In this document: positions 1-9,751 of the stretch, piece after piece
Numbering within the stretch: the first letter of the stretch is position 1
Layout: every line of letters begins with the position of its first letter
Assembly (NCBI GenBank): GCA_015179045.1
Contig: WHUZ01000297.1
Span: forward strand, 1-14,214
Source of the DNA: Kalaharituber pfeilii
Taxonomy: Eukaryota; Ascomycota; Pezizomycetes; Pezizales; Pezizaceae
Length of the DNA stretch: 14,214 nucleotides
Direction: 5' to 3'
Notes under the pieces: generated by a model
What the model was told of the DNA's origin: nothing
Database searches by the model: none
Seen by the model: the letters and a program-made list of their open reading frames with translations, nothing else
Made by a program: the position numbers and the translations under genes

Positions 1-1789
1 TTGAAGCTCAATTCACAGTTAAGGCTGGCCTCTTTCTATAGTATAAAGTAAGGTAGTATATTCTAATTTAATAGATATAACAAGAACTATTTTAATAATA
101 TAAGATATATCAAAATACACTTAATTTACAATTTTATAAGCATAGTAAATTACTTTTGATAGTATGAGATAAAGCAAAATAAGAATGTACTAGACTAGTA
201 TAGTATAGTAGGGTAATAAACTTGAAGAGTACCTACAAAGGTTATAATTATTAGCTACTATAGTACGTATTGACTTAGACTCCATTTCCTACCTTTATTG
301 ATTTTTAAATCATAAGTACTCTATAAATAGTAATAGCTATATCTATTGTTCATTATTACTCTTAGCCTTCAATTTTTCTACTTTTTTTTATCCTCTTACT
401 ATTATTCTAGTTATATTAATTATATCTTATTAATTACCTTATATATATTACTATTCTTACTTGAATAGCATTTATACATAGGTCTAGAAGATAGATAAGG
501 AAGCTAAGTATATTTAAAAGCATATATACTAGATATCTGAGTAATATTATTATAGGTAAATATTAATTGGAATTTATATTGAGTTTATAGACTATAATAA
601 GCATTTCACTATTTATAGATTCTATAATTATTAGCATTATCTTTTATAAAATATATAAAATTAATATTATAGCTCCTTAGATGCAGGAGTAGAATTATAT
701 GATATTATAAATAATAATAAAAATATACTAATATAAATAAATATAAAGAAAAAAGATTATATAGTTATCAATCTAGTAAAAAGTATATAGTTACTTAATA
801 CTGACTTTATAAGTCTCTTATCCACTACTGCTATACCTATACTCACTCTTACAATTATGAGATAGCTATATACTAGTAATATATAGTACTTATTTATTAA
901 TATCTTTTATATTAATAGCTAATAGTAAGACTATTATATTCTATATAATAGTAGTAGTTATTACTAAATAATTAAGAATAGTTACTATACTTTACTTTAT
1001 TTAACTATATTTGACTAAAATGTTTTTAGTGCCTTAGCCTCTTCATTTATTAGCCTATTAAGTAGTAGCATAACTTACTAATATAAGTTATTTTACTAGT
1101 TAAAATTGACTAGTAAATAGCTTTTGAGGTAAGTAGAGCTCAGTTAGTAATCTACTTTACTCTATATACTCATAATATTTTATACTATATGTAGTATCTG
1201 TATACATATTTCAATTTGTATTAACCTTCAGTATATATCTATAACTACAAATAATACAAACATATCCTATTTATATTTATATCTTTTTTTATATGTCAAT
1301 TTACTATAAAATATTATAGTAATATAAGAAGTATATCTTTAGCTATTTCCTTCAAATCTGGGTTAGAGTCTATATCTAAATTAAGAATTATAAGTATTAT
1401 AATAACTTTTATATACATAGATATATAGGATATTTAGTCATAGTAATTCATTTTACTAACTAATAAATTTTATAGAGTTAAAAGGAGTACCTTATAGTTT
1501 CTGCCTAGTTTATTTAATATCTTTTTCTTAATAACTTCTAGTAGCCATTCTCAATTATTTAGTAACAACTACTAATATTAGTTATATTAAGTACTAGTTT
1601 ATATAGTACTTATATGAATTCAAAGCTTTTAGATATTTAAGTCTCTAAGCTTATATAAATTATTCTCATGAAACTCTCTAACTAACCAAATAGAATATTA
1701 AAGGTTTGTAAGAGGTTTCTATATATTATTATCTTTTGTTAAAGTTTCTCAATGCTAACCTAGAGATAATCCTCAACAGGTTGTAAAAG
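1..1789. other. AT-saturated, RIP-like gene-free tract
   Basis: No open frame of useful length and no recognisable domain on either strand. Composition is extreme: I count 9 G or C in the 60 bases at 541-600, against 25 of 60 in the retrotransposon at 8701-8760. The tract is dominated by TA, TAG and CTA words, as expected when CpA and TpG have been converted to TpA. The likeliest origin is an old repeat destroyed by RIP-like mutation, but I could not identify the parent element. The character changes near 1700-1750, where the sequence becomes less TA-rich. Confidence 0.6.
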
Positions 1790-2059
1790 ATGCTAGTTTT
1801 GGTTTTCCTTAGAGCCTTTAAACTACCTGATTCAGCAGACTCTGGTACTGCTAAAGTTGGAAAGAGTTTCTTTATTCTTCCTTTTACTACTAAAGATATT
1901 GGTCTTATTATCCTGTTTTGTTTTATTGGTCTTTTTGTTTTTATTATTGTTTCTTGGTATATTCTAGACTGCCTTAGATATAGGCGGAGGAAGAAGAAAG
2001 AGATTTCTTTGTCTGTTTTACCATCTTCCTACTCTTCTTTTGTTAAGGAACCTGTTTAA
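1790..2059 (+). CDS. possible small single-pass membrane protein (89 aa), unrecognised
   Basis: I do not recognise the family. The 89-residue frame has a short polar N-terminal part (residues 1-36), one strongly hydrophobic segment of about 23 residues (37-59, starting at Ile after TTKD), then a basic cluster RYRRRKKK (63-70) and a Ser-rich tail of about 19 residues. By the positive-inside rule this suggests N-terminus outside and C-terminus in the cytosol. The frame is free of stops although the DNA just upstream is heavily eroded. The true start is uncertain. A stop lies two codons before the ATG, but a fungal-like intron end is possible: CTAAC at 1755-1759 as branch site and a pyrimidine-rich TTCCTTAG ending at 1812. 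In that case the ORF would be the last exon of a longer gene. It could also be a chance frame; no promoter is evident. Confidence 0.35.
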   Translation: MLVLVFLRAFKLPDSADSGTAKVGKSFFILPFTTKDIGLIILFCFIGLFVFIIVSWYILDCLRYRRRKKKEISLSVLPSSYSSFVKEPV

Positions 2060-2641
2060 TACTTCTAGGAGAGGGTCCAAGAGTCTTTAGACAGATGGTT
2101 CTTCTAAAGTCTCTAAAATAGGTTTTCTAGTAAGGAGTATAAGATAGTTATATATGGTTGATATAGTGTTGTTTCTTCTTGACTGATGTACTGAATGAAT
2201 TCTATTTTTGCCCTTCTATCTCATGAGTAATTCTCAAGAATTTGTCCTTCAGAATAATTGTCTCTAAACTTAAAGAGTATTTGTATTATTCTTCTTTAAT
2301 AATAAGATAAGGAGCCTAATGGTTTTCTTGAATAAATTCCTATTAAGGTATTTAGACTACAAACTATAGAGAACAAAGATGGGCTATGTTCAGGAATACA
2401 ATTACTATAGAATCTATAGGTATTCAATAGTGAAGTGAGAGGAGAGATAAGTCTGATTGCTTTGAGTTGTATCCTATTCATACTAAAACTATCTGACTCA
2501 GATAACTTCAGAATTCTCAGAGTAAGGGACTTCCTTGGTACTCTGAGTAAACAACTCTGAAGATTTGATTCTGTAAACAAAACGGAGCCCTTAAATACGT
2601 ACTGCCAAGGCTCTCATCCCCATTACTAAATATATGATGGT
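2060..2641. other. intergenic stretch between the small ORF and the minus-strand LTR
   Basis: Less TA-rich than 1-1789. A 94-codon minus-strand frame exists at 2296-2580 (Ser/Leu-rich, no motif), but nothing supports it as a gene. No repeats, tRNA or domain signatures are seen. The last five bases before the LTR (2637-2641, ATGGT) would be one half of the target duplication of the minus-strand element; its partner is not in the window. Confidence 0.5.
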
Positions 2642-2973
2642 TGTTATGAGTCAAGCTCTCTTGACTCATTACATGGTTCCTTGAGTTACTGTTTGACTCA
2701 TTCTTTTCAAGTCACTAATTGACTTATTGTCATTCAGTTACTAGTTGACTCAATATAATTTTCCTAAAATCACAGTACTATTAATAGTATCTTTAAAGAT
2801 AGCTCATCGTATATGACTTGTAAATTTCAATCTGTTTTCTTGGACTTCCAAACATTACATGATTTGTTAGTAATATATACTTAATAATCATTTCAGGGTA
2901 AGTAAAAGTTCAAGACTTAGAAATTTGGAAAACAACCTTTATAGTTAGTTATCTAAATTACTAGGTCATGACA
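2642..2973 (-). repeat. 3' LTR of the minus-strand gypsy element (332 bp)
   Basis: On the minus strand it starts TGTCATGACC at 2973, directly after a polypurine tract, and ends TCATAACA at 2642. The ends form an imperfect inverted repeat (TGTCATGA against TGTTATGA), differing by one C/T change. TG...CA ends plus an adjacent polypurine tract are the usual marks of an LTR. Only this copy is in the window, so its boundaries rest on the ends alone. Confidence 0.72.
2646..2669. promoter_or_regulatory. perfect 10-bp hairpin with two AP-1/Gcn4-type heptamers at the LTR edge
   Basis: ATGAGTCAAG (2646-2655), a 4-base loop CTCT and CTTGACTCAT (2660-2669) form a perfect inverted repeat just inside the LTR terminus. 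Each arm contains TGA(C/G)TCA, the bZIP (Gcn4/AP-1) consensus. Two further TGACTCA copies lie at 2694-2700 and 2746-2752. Regulatory use is an inference; the inverted repeat itself is plain in the sequence. Confidence 0.45.
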
Positions 2974-2983
2974 CTTCCCTCTT
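2974..2983 (-). other. polypurine tract of the minus-strand element
   Basis: On the minus strand this reads AAGAGGGAAG and directly precedes the LTR start TGTCATG. It is the expected primer site for plus-strand DNA synthesis. Confidence 0.65.
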
Positions 2984-3104
2984 AGAACTACCTTCCTTAA
3001 TATCCTAAGTCTTTTCTACTATTTTCTCCCACCCAGTTAATGAATTCTTTCCATAATTCTTCATATTCTAACTGAAGTCTTATACCAAATTTTTCTTGTA
3101 ATTT

Positions 3105-4903
3105 CTAGTATATTATTAAAGTTCTATCAGAAAATTCTATATTCCTTCCTTCTAGCTCAGAGTTAACTATTTTTTGTTTGAGCTCTTCATATTGGTTAAC
3201 AGGAGGGGTATAGGGTAGACATGAATTTCCTTCTTTTGCTTTGCTATAATTTTCATTTATTGCCTTTGTTATTGCAGCAGAGCTTTTATTTATGTATCTT
3301 TTCATTTGCTCTTTAATTTTTTTTATATGTTTTCATTCTAAACCTTCTTCTAGTTGTTCTAGGATTTCTTGCTTTTTACTTATATGTCTTTTCTATATTT
3401 TCTTTTTCCCAAAAGTTTTTTTTTAGTTCAAAGTCAATATCTTCTTCTATTACCCAACTATTTATTCCTTCTGGATCTTCCTCCAAGTCTCATTCTTTTC
3501 ATTTCACTAAGTACTGGAGTTCTCCTGTGATTAGTTTTAACTTGAATTTCAATAGTCTTTCTACTTCCCATCTATCTTTTCTGACTGGTCCTAGTTTTTC
3601 TGCAGTGAATTCTTTAAATTATTCTGAGTCTTTGTAGATATAGAGTTTGATAAGAGATAAGTGGAACTAAGAGTGGATGGTAAATGTTGCTAGTAACTTT
3701 AATTTGACATTGTCCAAATTAGCATCATATTAGAAAATCTTAAATGGCCCTTCCCATAATGTATAAGGAGTTTTTACCTTCTCAGACAAGTTTTTATTTA
3801 ACAACCATACCCAGTTCCCAGGTTCAATAGAAAGGCTCAGGCCTTTTCTTTTGTCTAGTACTGAGGTTAGTTTTTTCTTCAAATTTTCTTGTACTTGTGA
3901 GGGGTACTTACTTCTGGTTTCTTCTAGGAGAATAATTTGACCTGATACTTTTTCTTCTGGGCTGGGTTCTGCTGATATGCTTACTAAGTTGAAAGGGTCT
4001 AATTGCTAGAAGGCTATTGATATTGGGCTAGCTTCTCTTGTAGTATTGACTGTACTATTCATGGCTTTTTACTACTTCCTTTAAGAGTGTTACCTAATTT
4101 CCTCTTCTTCTTAATAGCATTCTTCTCATTCTAGTATCTAATTCTTGGTGTGCTCTTTCTACTTGTCCAATAGTTTTGATAGTGATATATTATTGATTAC
4201 CTAAGTTCCACTTCTTATCCTAGCAGATATTTTTTTATTTCTTCAGATCCCAAGTTAGTTCCTCTGTCAACAATTATTATCAAGGGTTTTTAATAATTTT
4301 TGAAGAAGGTTTTAAGATACTTAATGACTAGGGAACTTGGGATTGATTCAGGGCAAGGGTAGGCTTAGTAGTATTCTGAGAAACAATTAATAATACTAAG
4401 AACTTGAGAAAACTTGCCTGAACCTTTTTTTGCTATTCCAAAAGTTTTTGACATGCTATATATATCCATCTAGATTGCTTAGAAAGGCATAGGGAACTTC
4501 TCCACATTTAGGGGGTGGGGAGGAGGATCCAATCCACCTACAGCTTTTGTCCTCTGAGAAATGCTGCAGGATTTCACAAAGTCCTTTACCTCAGAACCTA
4601 ATAATTTTATTTCTCAGAATTCCTCAATTAGTTTTTGGGTTGCTTTTATTCCTCTATGATTTAGGTATTCATAGAAATAATTGATAAGGAAATGTGAAAA
4701 TTTCTTACTAGTCATCATTAGAATCCTGGGCACACAGACCCTCCATATAGCTTATCCTGCATCCTATCTCAACAACCAACTATTCTTTATAGTCTATTTC
4801 TCTCTAACATCTTTGGGGTACATGTAGAAGTAGGAGTAGGCTGGGCCCTGAAGAATTTCCTTAATACACTTACCCTTCTATCCTTTATCCTCCAGGATGG
4901 ATC
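3105..4903 (-). pseudogene. broken 3' pol: integrase plus chromodomain and tail
   Basis: In minus-strand order: a linker resembling the end of the RNase H-integrase spacer (4740-4903); the HHCC zinc-binding region with an NHRGIKATQKLI stretch (about 4620-4680) and SCSISQRTK (about 4550-4590), where the second Cys of CxxC is Ser; the integrase core with MDIYSM holding the first Asp (about 4450-4475), IIIVDRGTNLGSEE holding the second Asp (about 4230-4290) and QVERAHQELD holding the catalytic Glu (about 4136-4170). The C-terminal domain follows, with NWVWLLNKNLSEKV and GPFKI (about 3730-3825). A chromodomain comes next (separate entry), then a tail ending at 3105. Stops (TAG, TGA, TAA) and frame changes occur throughout, so no integrase can be made. 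The last 66 codons (3305 to 3105) are open, Lys- and Glu-rich and probably helical. Confidence 0.75.
3430..3585 (-). pseudogene. chromodomain of the minus-strand element, broken
   Basis: Minus-strand translation gives WEVERLL, then LQYLVK, a stop, KE, a stop and DLEED. This matches the chromodomain core in which the stops occupy conserved Trp positions (YLVKW-KxW). Both are TGG to TGA changes. In working chromoviruses this domain binds modified histone H3 and steers integration. It sits after the integrase C-terminal domain, as expected. Confidence 0.7.
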
Positions 4904-5542
4904 TGTTATAGGCATAATCGTTCTCATGCTATAACACTATCTTGTTTAAGTATTATCAAAAGGTACTACTAACTATAAAGCCTACCAGTCGGAAGTTTAG
5001 CTAACCCGATACTAGTCAGGTCTGTGGTAGTAGAACTTCTTCGGTTAAGAAGTAAGTAACTACTAAGATTAGCAATCTTGGTTACGAACTCTTCCAGCAG
5101 CTCCCGTTGTACTATTCGTTGTATAATAACCTTTTCTTATTTTCTTATATCATTGATCTTTGTATAGGGATTGGAGTTATGATAGTATTTTTAGATAGAG
5201 GCTTGCATTAGAGGTTTCAAGTTCTCGTATTTGTTGTTCTAGAATTTATTGTAAGGGTTGATCAAAAAGAAAGGCTGTCACTTGGCCTTTTTTCAGGGTC
5301 TGGCTTAATCCCCAGAATCCGTTCAAGCTGAATTTGTTAACAGCTTTGAAGAACTACATTTTGTATAAATAGAAGCCTGACCCACTGGAGTTAGAAGGGC
5401 AAGGACTCGGAACTCAACCCTAACAAACATAAAGCTTTCTTACTACCTTAACTACTTTATTTTCCATGACTTATATTTAATTATCTTTTATGTTGCACTT
5501 AGTTATTTAGTAAATGGCTTATCCCCAATATACCCCATAACA
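4904..5542 (+). repeat. 5' LTR of the plus-strand element (639 bp)
   Basis: Begins TGTTATAGGCATAATCG and ends CCCATAACA; TGTTA and TAACA are inverted termini. The partner is 11747-12384. Comparing the copies by eye I count about 50 differences: roughly 43 transitions, six transversions and a 1-base indel in a C/T run near 5287. It contains a TATA-like box at 5364-5372. Two short hairpins (5035-5053 and 5065-5079) are kept in both copies. Confidence 0.93.
5364..5372 (+). promoter_or_regulatory. TATA-like box in the 5' LTR
   Basis: TATAAATAG, kept unchanged at 12206-12214 in the 3' LTR although flanking bases differ. Its place about 180 bases before the LTR end suits the U3/R promoter of the element. 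The start site itself is not visible. Confidence 0.55.
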
Positions 5543-5590
5543 CTATATTTGTTGGGTCTCGTTTTGCCACAACCTCACAAATAACCAACA
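5543..5590 (+). other. short leader with possible primer-binding site
   Basis: The 48 bases between the LTR end and the gag start must hold the minus-strand primer site. TGGGTCTCG at about 5553-5561 would pair with a tRNA ending CGAGACCCA, but it lies about ten bases from the LTR end and I cannot assign a tRNA. Priming by an internal tRNA fragment or by self-priming is not excluded. Confidence 0.3.
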
Positions 5591-7650
5591 ATGGCGTCCT
5601 ATAACTTCTCTATGATTCTCAAGCTATTGACTGCTGGGAATGAACTAGTCTATTAGAGAACTAAAGATGAAGTGGATTTGAATTCTAGTGCAGAAGTAGC
5701 ACAATTGGCCCTCACCACCACTCCAACACCACGACTCCGGCCTCGAATAAAGTCTTAGTTCCAGCAATTGTACGTTGAGAATATTTAAGAACTAAATTGG
5801 ATTCAGATCCACCAAAGCTATGTAGATCAATTGATCCTACAGAGATAAGAGAAGCTTACCCTTCTGATTCCTATCTTAGAGGCAGTGAATCTGAAATATG
5901 TCAGCTCACTAATAGCATAATTCTCCTCATGAGTATGGAATTTAGTTTCATAGCTTAAAGAAGATATAGCAGATAAGCTCGAAAAACCTGAAGCGAGATA
6001 AGCTGCCTACTACTAACAGAACTACTAGTAGCAATAGACATTGACCAAAAAGAAGAATTAGAAGCCGAATTCCTAAAACAAGAATTCATCAATCTCCAAC
6101 AGCAGCTTAAGCATGATGCTAACAAGTATAAGCAATGTTATGAAGCACAAATCCAAGCCAAAGCCCAAGCTTAGGAAACCAAGTTTCAAGAACCACTGAG
6201 GAAGGAAAAAGCCAATCACAAAGCAACAGTCTTAGCCACTGCCAAGAAGTATGGACTCGAAATGGAGACTGCTAAACTTAAGTAGGGAGGCAGATGCCAC
6301 AGAAAAGATACGGAACTTAGAGCAGCAATACACTAAGGATACCAATGCTACTATTATCAAGGCCTCAGACGAGAAAAGAGCTATGGTTGCTGCCTTGAAG
6401 TCTCAACTACAGGATGCCAGAATTCTCCTCGACAAGTAGAAGGCTGAGCAGAAGGATCTAGAAGGAAAAATCCTATCCTAAGAAGACGCTATTAGAGCTA
6501 GTCAAGAACAGGTAACAATATTAGAAGCAGAAATCACCTCTCTCAAGAACCAGAATAAAGAGCTGCAAGACAAAATAACAGCTCTTGAAGTCAAACTTCC
6601 ACCCTCCCAATGGCCAACTAGATCACTATCTCCATCACGAACAATGACCACCGTCCACTCTATGTGACTAGTATCATCTTCTCTTCCAAGAAAGAAAGCC
6701 AGGCATGAAACCAGACGATGGGATTACTCTGAACTCGAACCCAGTGGCCAGTACATCCCATTCGCCCGTCTCCCGACTCTGAGAACTTGAGATGGCAACC
6801 TGGACAGACTACAAGTATGGAAGTCCGAAGTAATAGACTTAGTATACCTCCGAGAGCACCACTGAACCTTTGCTGAAGAAGATAGCAAAATTCTGTATAT
6901 ATCCCAATCTCTAACCAAGGAGGCAGTAGAATAGCATAGTCAAAACAAATATATGTATATGAGTCTAGGGGCTCAGAGAGATACTATATTGGAGAAATGG
7001 ATAGACAATTTCGCAGAGGAAATGAGAATCCACATGTGAGAGTAGCAAATGCGAGATACACTCAATACCTATATGCAGAAGAGCAAAATTATGGACTATA
7101 TCAACACTATGAAGAAAATGAACCACCTAGCCAATTATGACGAAAAAATGTTTAAGAACAGGTAGTCAAAGGGTTGAAAAGAAACACTGCTCAATTCTTT
7201 CTTATATAGCCAGGAGTACCCAATGAATCACTTAATGACTAGTACCAATGCGTAATAGCGGTTGGTATACAGGATGAGCAAACAACGTAAGTTGTGGGTC
7301 ACAGTGGTGGTAACAAACCTAGTGGCTATTTAAAGGGAAAATAATCTTCAGAGAAGAAGAAGGACAGTATAGAAACTATGACCTCTAAGTCCAGCCCATA
7401 CCTCCCCAGCTCCTCCAAGGAACTTAGCGCCAAATGGAAGGCCAATGGGAAATGCTCTTGCTCTGGAAGAAAAGGCCACACTTTCAGCAAATGTATGGCT
7501 ACGGAAATCGTGAAGGAGTAGAAGACAACCCAGCCAACTAATCAGTCAGGCAATAAGAGGAAGAGAAATGACGACAAGAAGGAGGACAAAAAGGAGGTAA
7601 AGAAAATCTAACAAGAATACAAGAGAGACTCGGCTGGGATACAGGCTCGC
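5591..7650 (+). pseudogene. gag polyprotein, broken; long coiled coil and damaged zinc knuckle
   Basis: Starts at ATG 5591 (MASYNFSMILKLLTAGNELVY can be read) and meets a TAG after 21 codons. About 6040-6600 is rich in Gln, Lys, Glu and Ala with hydrophobic spacing typical of a coiled coil, crossing at least one frame change near 6250-6290. About 6690-7300 fits a retrotransposon gag (capsid-like) region, with a helical stretch around 6960-7260. A CCHC zinc knuckle lies at 7453-7494 (KCSCSGRKGHTFSKC). The spacing C-x2-C-x4-H-x4-C is kept except that the second Cys position is Ser, so metal binding is doubtful. A Lys/Arg-rich stretch (NKRKRNDDKKEDKKEVKK) follows at about 7550-7605. Stops are mainly TAG. 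Gag would form the particle and package the RNA. The end is approximate because the gag-pol boundary is not clear. Confidence 0.72.
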
Positions 7651-7724
7651 AGCCTAGCATCACACATCACTACTCTCGATGAATCCAAGTCGGAAAACTA
7701 GAAAGGCAGATCTTAGCCAATGAA

Positions 7725-8057
7725 GTGTCTGCCCCTTCTCCTCCTCCAGTTTGCCTCACTTCTCCTCCCATCCTTGAAGGACCTCTAGCAAAGAAATCAA
7801 TCATTCGCAAAGCCGAGCTAAAATGGAAGGAAAATAGTATCTCAAAATTAGTAATGCTTAGAGTATATATCAACCTAGGAGCAGAAATGTCAATGCTCTC
7901 CAACAAAATACCAATTCCATGCATCAAAAGAAAGTTCCCCATCAAGTTCAGAGGAGCTGGAGGTATGCCCTTACCAAACACTAGGACAGAGTATACCCCA
8001 AAGCTCCAAATGACCCTTATCAATGATACCGGTAAAGTTCATGAAAAAACTCATTGA
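7725..8057 (+). pseudogene. retropepsin-like aspartic protease, inactive
   Basis: A 110-codon open stretch inside the gag-pol region. Residues 45-58 read LRVYINLGAEMSML, matching the active-site strand of retrotransposon proteases (D-S/T-G-A-x-x-S). The catalytic Asp is Asn50 (AAC at 7872-7874) and the following Ser/Thr is Leu51. Asp to Asn is a single G-to-A change and would abolish cleavage of the polyprotein. The first 20 residues are Pro-rich linker, and a stop follows soon after the domain. The ATG is only the first one in the frame; in the living element this was part of gag-pol. Confidence 0.65.
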
Positions 8058-8286
8058 CTTCGACATAGGTGATAGAGGAAAGGACTATGATGCACTTTTG
8101 TTAATGACGTGGATGGCTAGTTACTAGCCATATATTGATTGAGACTTGGACTATATTGAACTAAATCATGCTAAATGCTCGAAACACATCCAGGCTAGGT
8201 GCTTTGAACTTTGTGAAGCAGAGAAACTTTATACGACTGAAGAATAGCAAGCAGGGTAAGTATTTTTTAGTAGATATATACGTATT

Positions 8287-9000
8287 GTGGGACAAAAAAT
8301 ACCCCAAGTATGTATCTACCAAATGGAAGCTGGCAAGCAGGTGACCTTTGACCTAGCAGCATGGAAGAAGAAATTTCCAAAGGTTTTCGACCCCAAGACT
8401 GCAGCAAAAACTACTTCCATACCGATCATACGACCATTGCATATCTCTACAAGAAGGGTAATAACCTCCATGAGGACTTATTTACCGATTAAGTAAGAAG
8501 GAATTAGAAATCCTGAAAGAATATATCGAATATATGTTAAAAGAAGGAAAGATTCGACCCTCACAATCCTTGGCAAGTGCACCTATCCTGTTCGTCCCAA
8601 AAAAGAATGGCAAACTATGCATGTATGTCTATTATAGAGGCCTTAAACAAATCACTATCAAGAACCGCTAACCCTCCCACTAATAGCAGAACTCCGAGAC
8701 CGACTCCGCAAGGGCAAATACTTCACCACTCTTAACTTAAAGAATGGATACAACTTGGTACAAATTGCTAAAGGGGCTGAGTGGAAGACAGCCTTTAGGA
8801 CTCGGTACGGCCACTACAAATACATAGTTATGCCATTCGGACTCTGCAATGTACCAGCAACCTTCTAGGAGTTCATGAATGAAATCTTCAAAGACATGAT
8901 CAATCAGGGTTTACTGGCATACATTGACGACCTACGAATATATGTCGAAACCTAGAAGAACATAATACAATCCTGAAAGAGGTGTTGTGCAGGCTACAGG
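8287..9000 (+). pseudogene. reverse transcriptase domain, broken
   Basis: The N-terminal linker YDHCISLQEG, followed by three stops, then GLIYRLSKKELEILKEYI (about 8420-8525) matches the usual gypsy entry to the palm. It continues with LKEGKIRPSQS and ILFVPKKNGKL, then YYRGLK in place of the usual DYRGLN. A frame change near 8670 breaks the ITIKNR-Y-P region. Next come [22 protein letters not shown] (the first catalytic Asp is Asn, AAC at 8734-8736), [21 protein letters not shown] and the YIDD active-site box at 8920-8931. CAG-to-TAG stops break conserved positions, for example ATF-stop-EFMN near 8860-8880. Two of three metal-binding acids are kept and one is lost, so the enzyme is dead both by stops and by active-site change. 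Confidence 0.85.
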
Positions 9001-9750
9001 AAAATGGTTTGGCTATACAAGAGGAAAAATGTGAGTGGTGCGTAGAGGAAGTTGAATTTTTGGGTTATCACATCTCGGGGAAAGGAATCTCGATGTCCAC
9101 CAATAAAATCTAGGCTATCCTTGATTGGAAGACCCCTGGTACTAATGAACACTCCAACTTGAAAACAGATATACAATCCTTCCTAGGATTTGCTAACTTT
9201 TACCGACGCTTCATTAAGGACTACAGTAAGATATGCTTACCTCTAACTCGACTACTCAATAAAGAGGCAAAGCTAGTCTGAGGACCTCCGTAAGAGGAAG
9301 CTTTCCAACAACTTAAGGAAGCTTTCACGACTACTCCGATTCTAGCATACTATCACCCAGAATACAAAATCATTCTGAAACAGATGCAAGTGACTTCGCA
9401 TTAGAGGATTCTAAGTCAGAAGCAAGAAGACGGCAAACTACACCCAGTTGCATTCTATTTCTGGAAGTTCACCTTAGCCGAAATTAACTATGACATCTTC
9501 GACAAGGAGATGCTGGCTGTGGTGGAATATATGACAGATACCTAGAGAGAATACTATGAAGGTGCTAAGCACAGTATCAAAGTCTATATCCACCATGACA
9601 ATCTCCAGATCTTGAATACTATTAAGAAGCTATCTCACTGTCAAGCACGATAGGCAGAAAAACTTGCCCCATTCGACTATACAATCATTTACCGAAAAGG
9701 AAAAGCGAATGCTAAGGCAGATGCTTTATCCAGACATGGTGACTATGCCC
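9001..9750 (+). pseudogene. RT connection and RNase H domain, broken
   Basis: Thumb/connection motifs are clear: CEWCVEEVEFLGYHISGKG (about 9030-9085) and [18 protein letters not shown] (about 9180-9230). RNase H follows from about 9360, with ETDASDFAL (first catalytic Asp), [15 protein letters not shown] (catalytic Glu, about 9485-9525), HHDNLQIL (about 9590-9615) and the closing YRKGKANAKADALSR (about 9690-9733, catalytic Asp). A TAG replaces the conserved Trp before AEKLAPFDYTI near 9652, and another follows MTDT near 9543. At least one frame shift lies around 9370-9420. It would have degraded the RNA template strand during reverse transcription. Confidence 0.82.
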
Positions 9751-9751
9751 T

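Larger units (their letters stand above)
2642..4903 (-). mobile_element. 5'-truncated Ty3/gypsy chromovirus, minus strand
   Basis: Read on the minus strand from 4903 to 2642 the order is integrase zinc-binding region, integrase core, integrase C-terminal domain, chromodomain, tail, polypurine tract and LTR, the standard order for the 3' half of a chromovirus. Gag, protease, reverse transcriptase, RNase H and the other LTR are absent. The element stops exactly where the LTR of the plus-strand element starts, so it was broken by that insertion or by later recombination. The reading frames carry many stops and shifts. It is a different family from the plus-strand element: LTR length, LTR ends and chromodomain sequence all differ. 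Confidence 0.8.

Noticed and set aside
2296..2580. 94-codon minus-strand open frame, Ser/Leu-rich
   Set aside because: No motif, no clear start context, and ordinary length for chance in AT-rich DNA; not offered as a gene.
6724..6918. 64-codon minus-strand frame in gag
   Set aside because: Antisense to gag with no family resemblance.
7670..8023. 117-codon minus-strand open frame
   Set aside because: It lies antisense to the protease region, whose plus-strand frame has the recognisable active-site motif; a shadow frame.
8994..9176. 60-codon minus-strand frame in the RT region
   Set aside because: Antisense to the clear RT/connection motifs on the plus strand.
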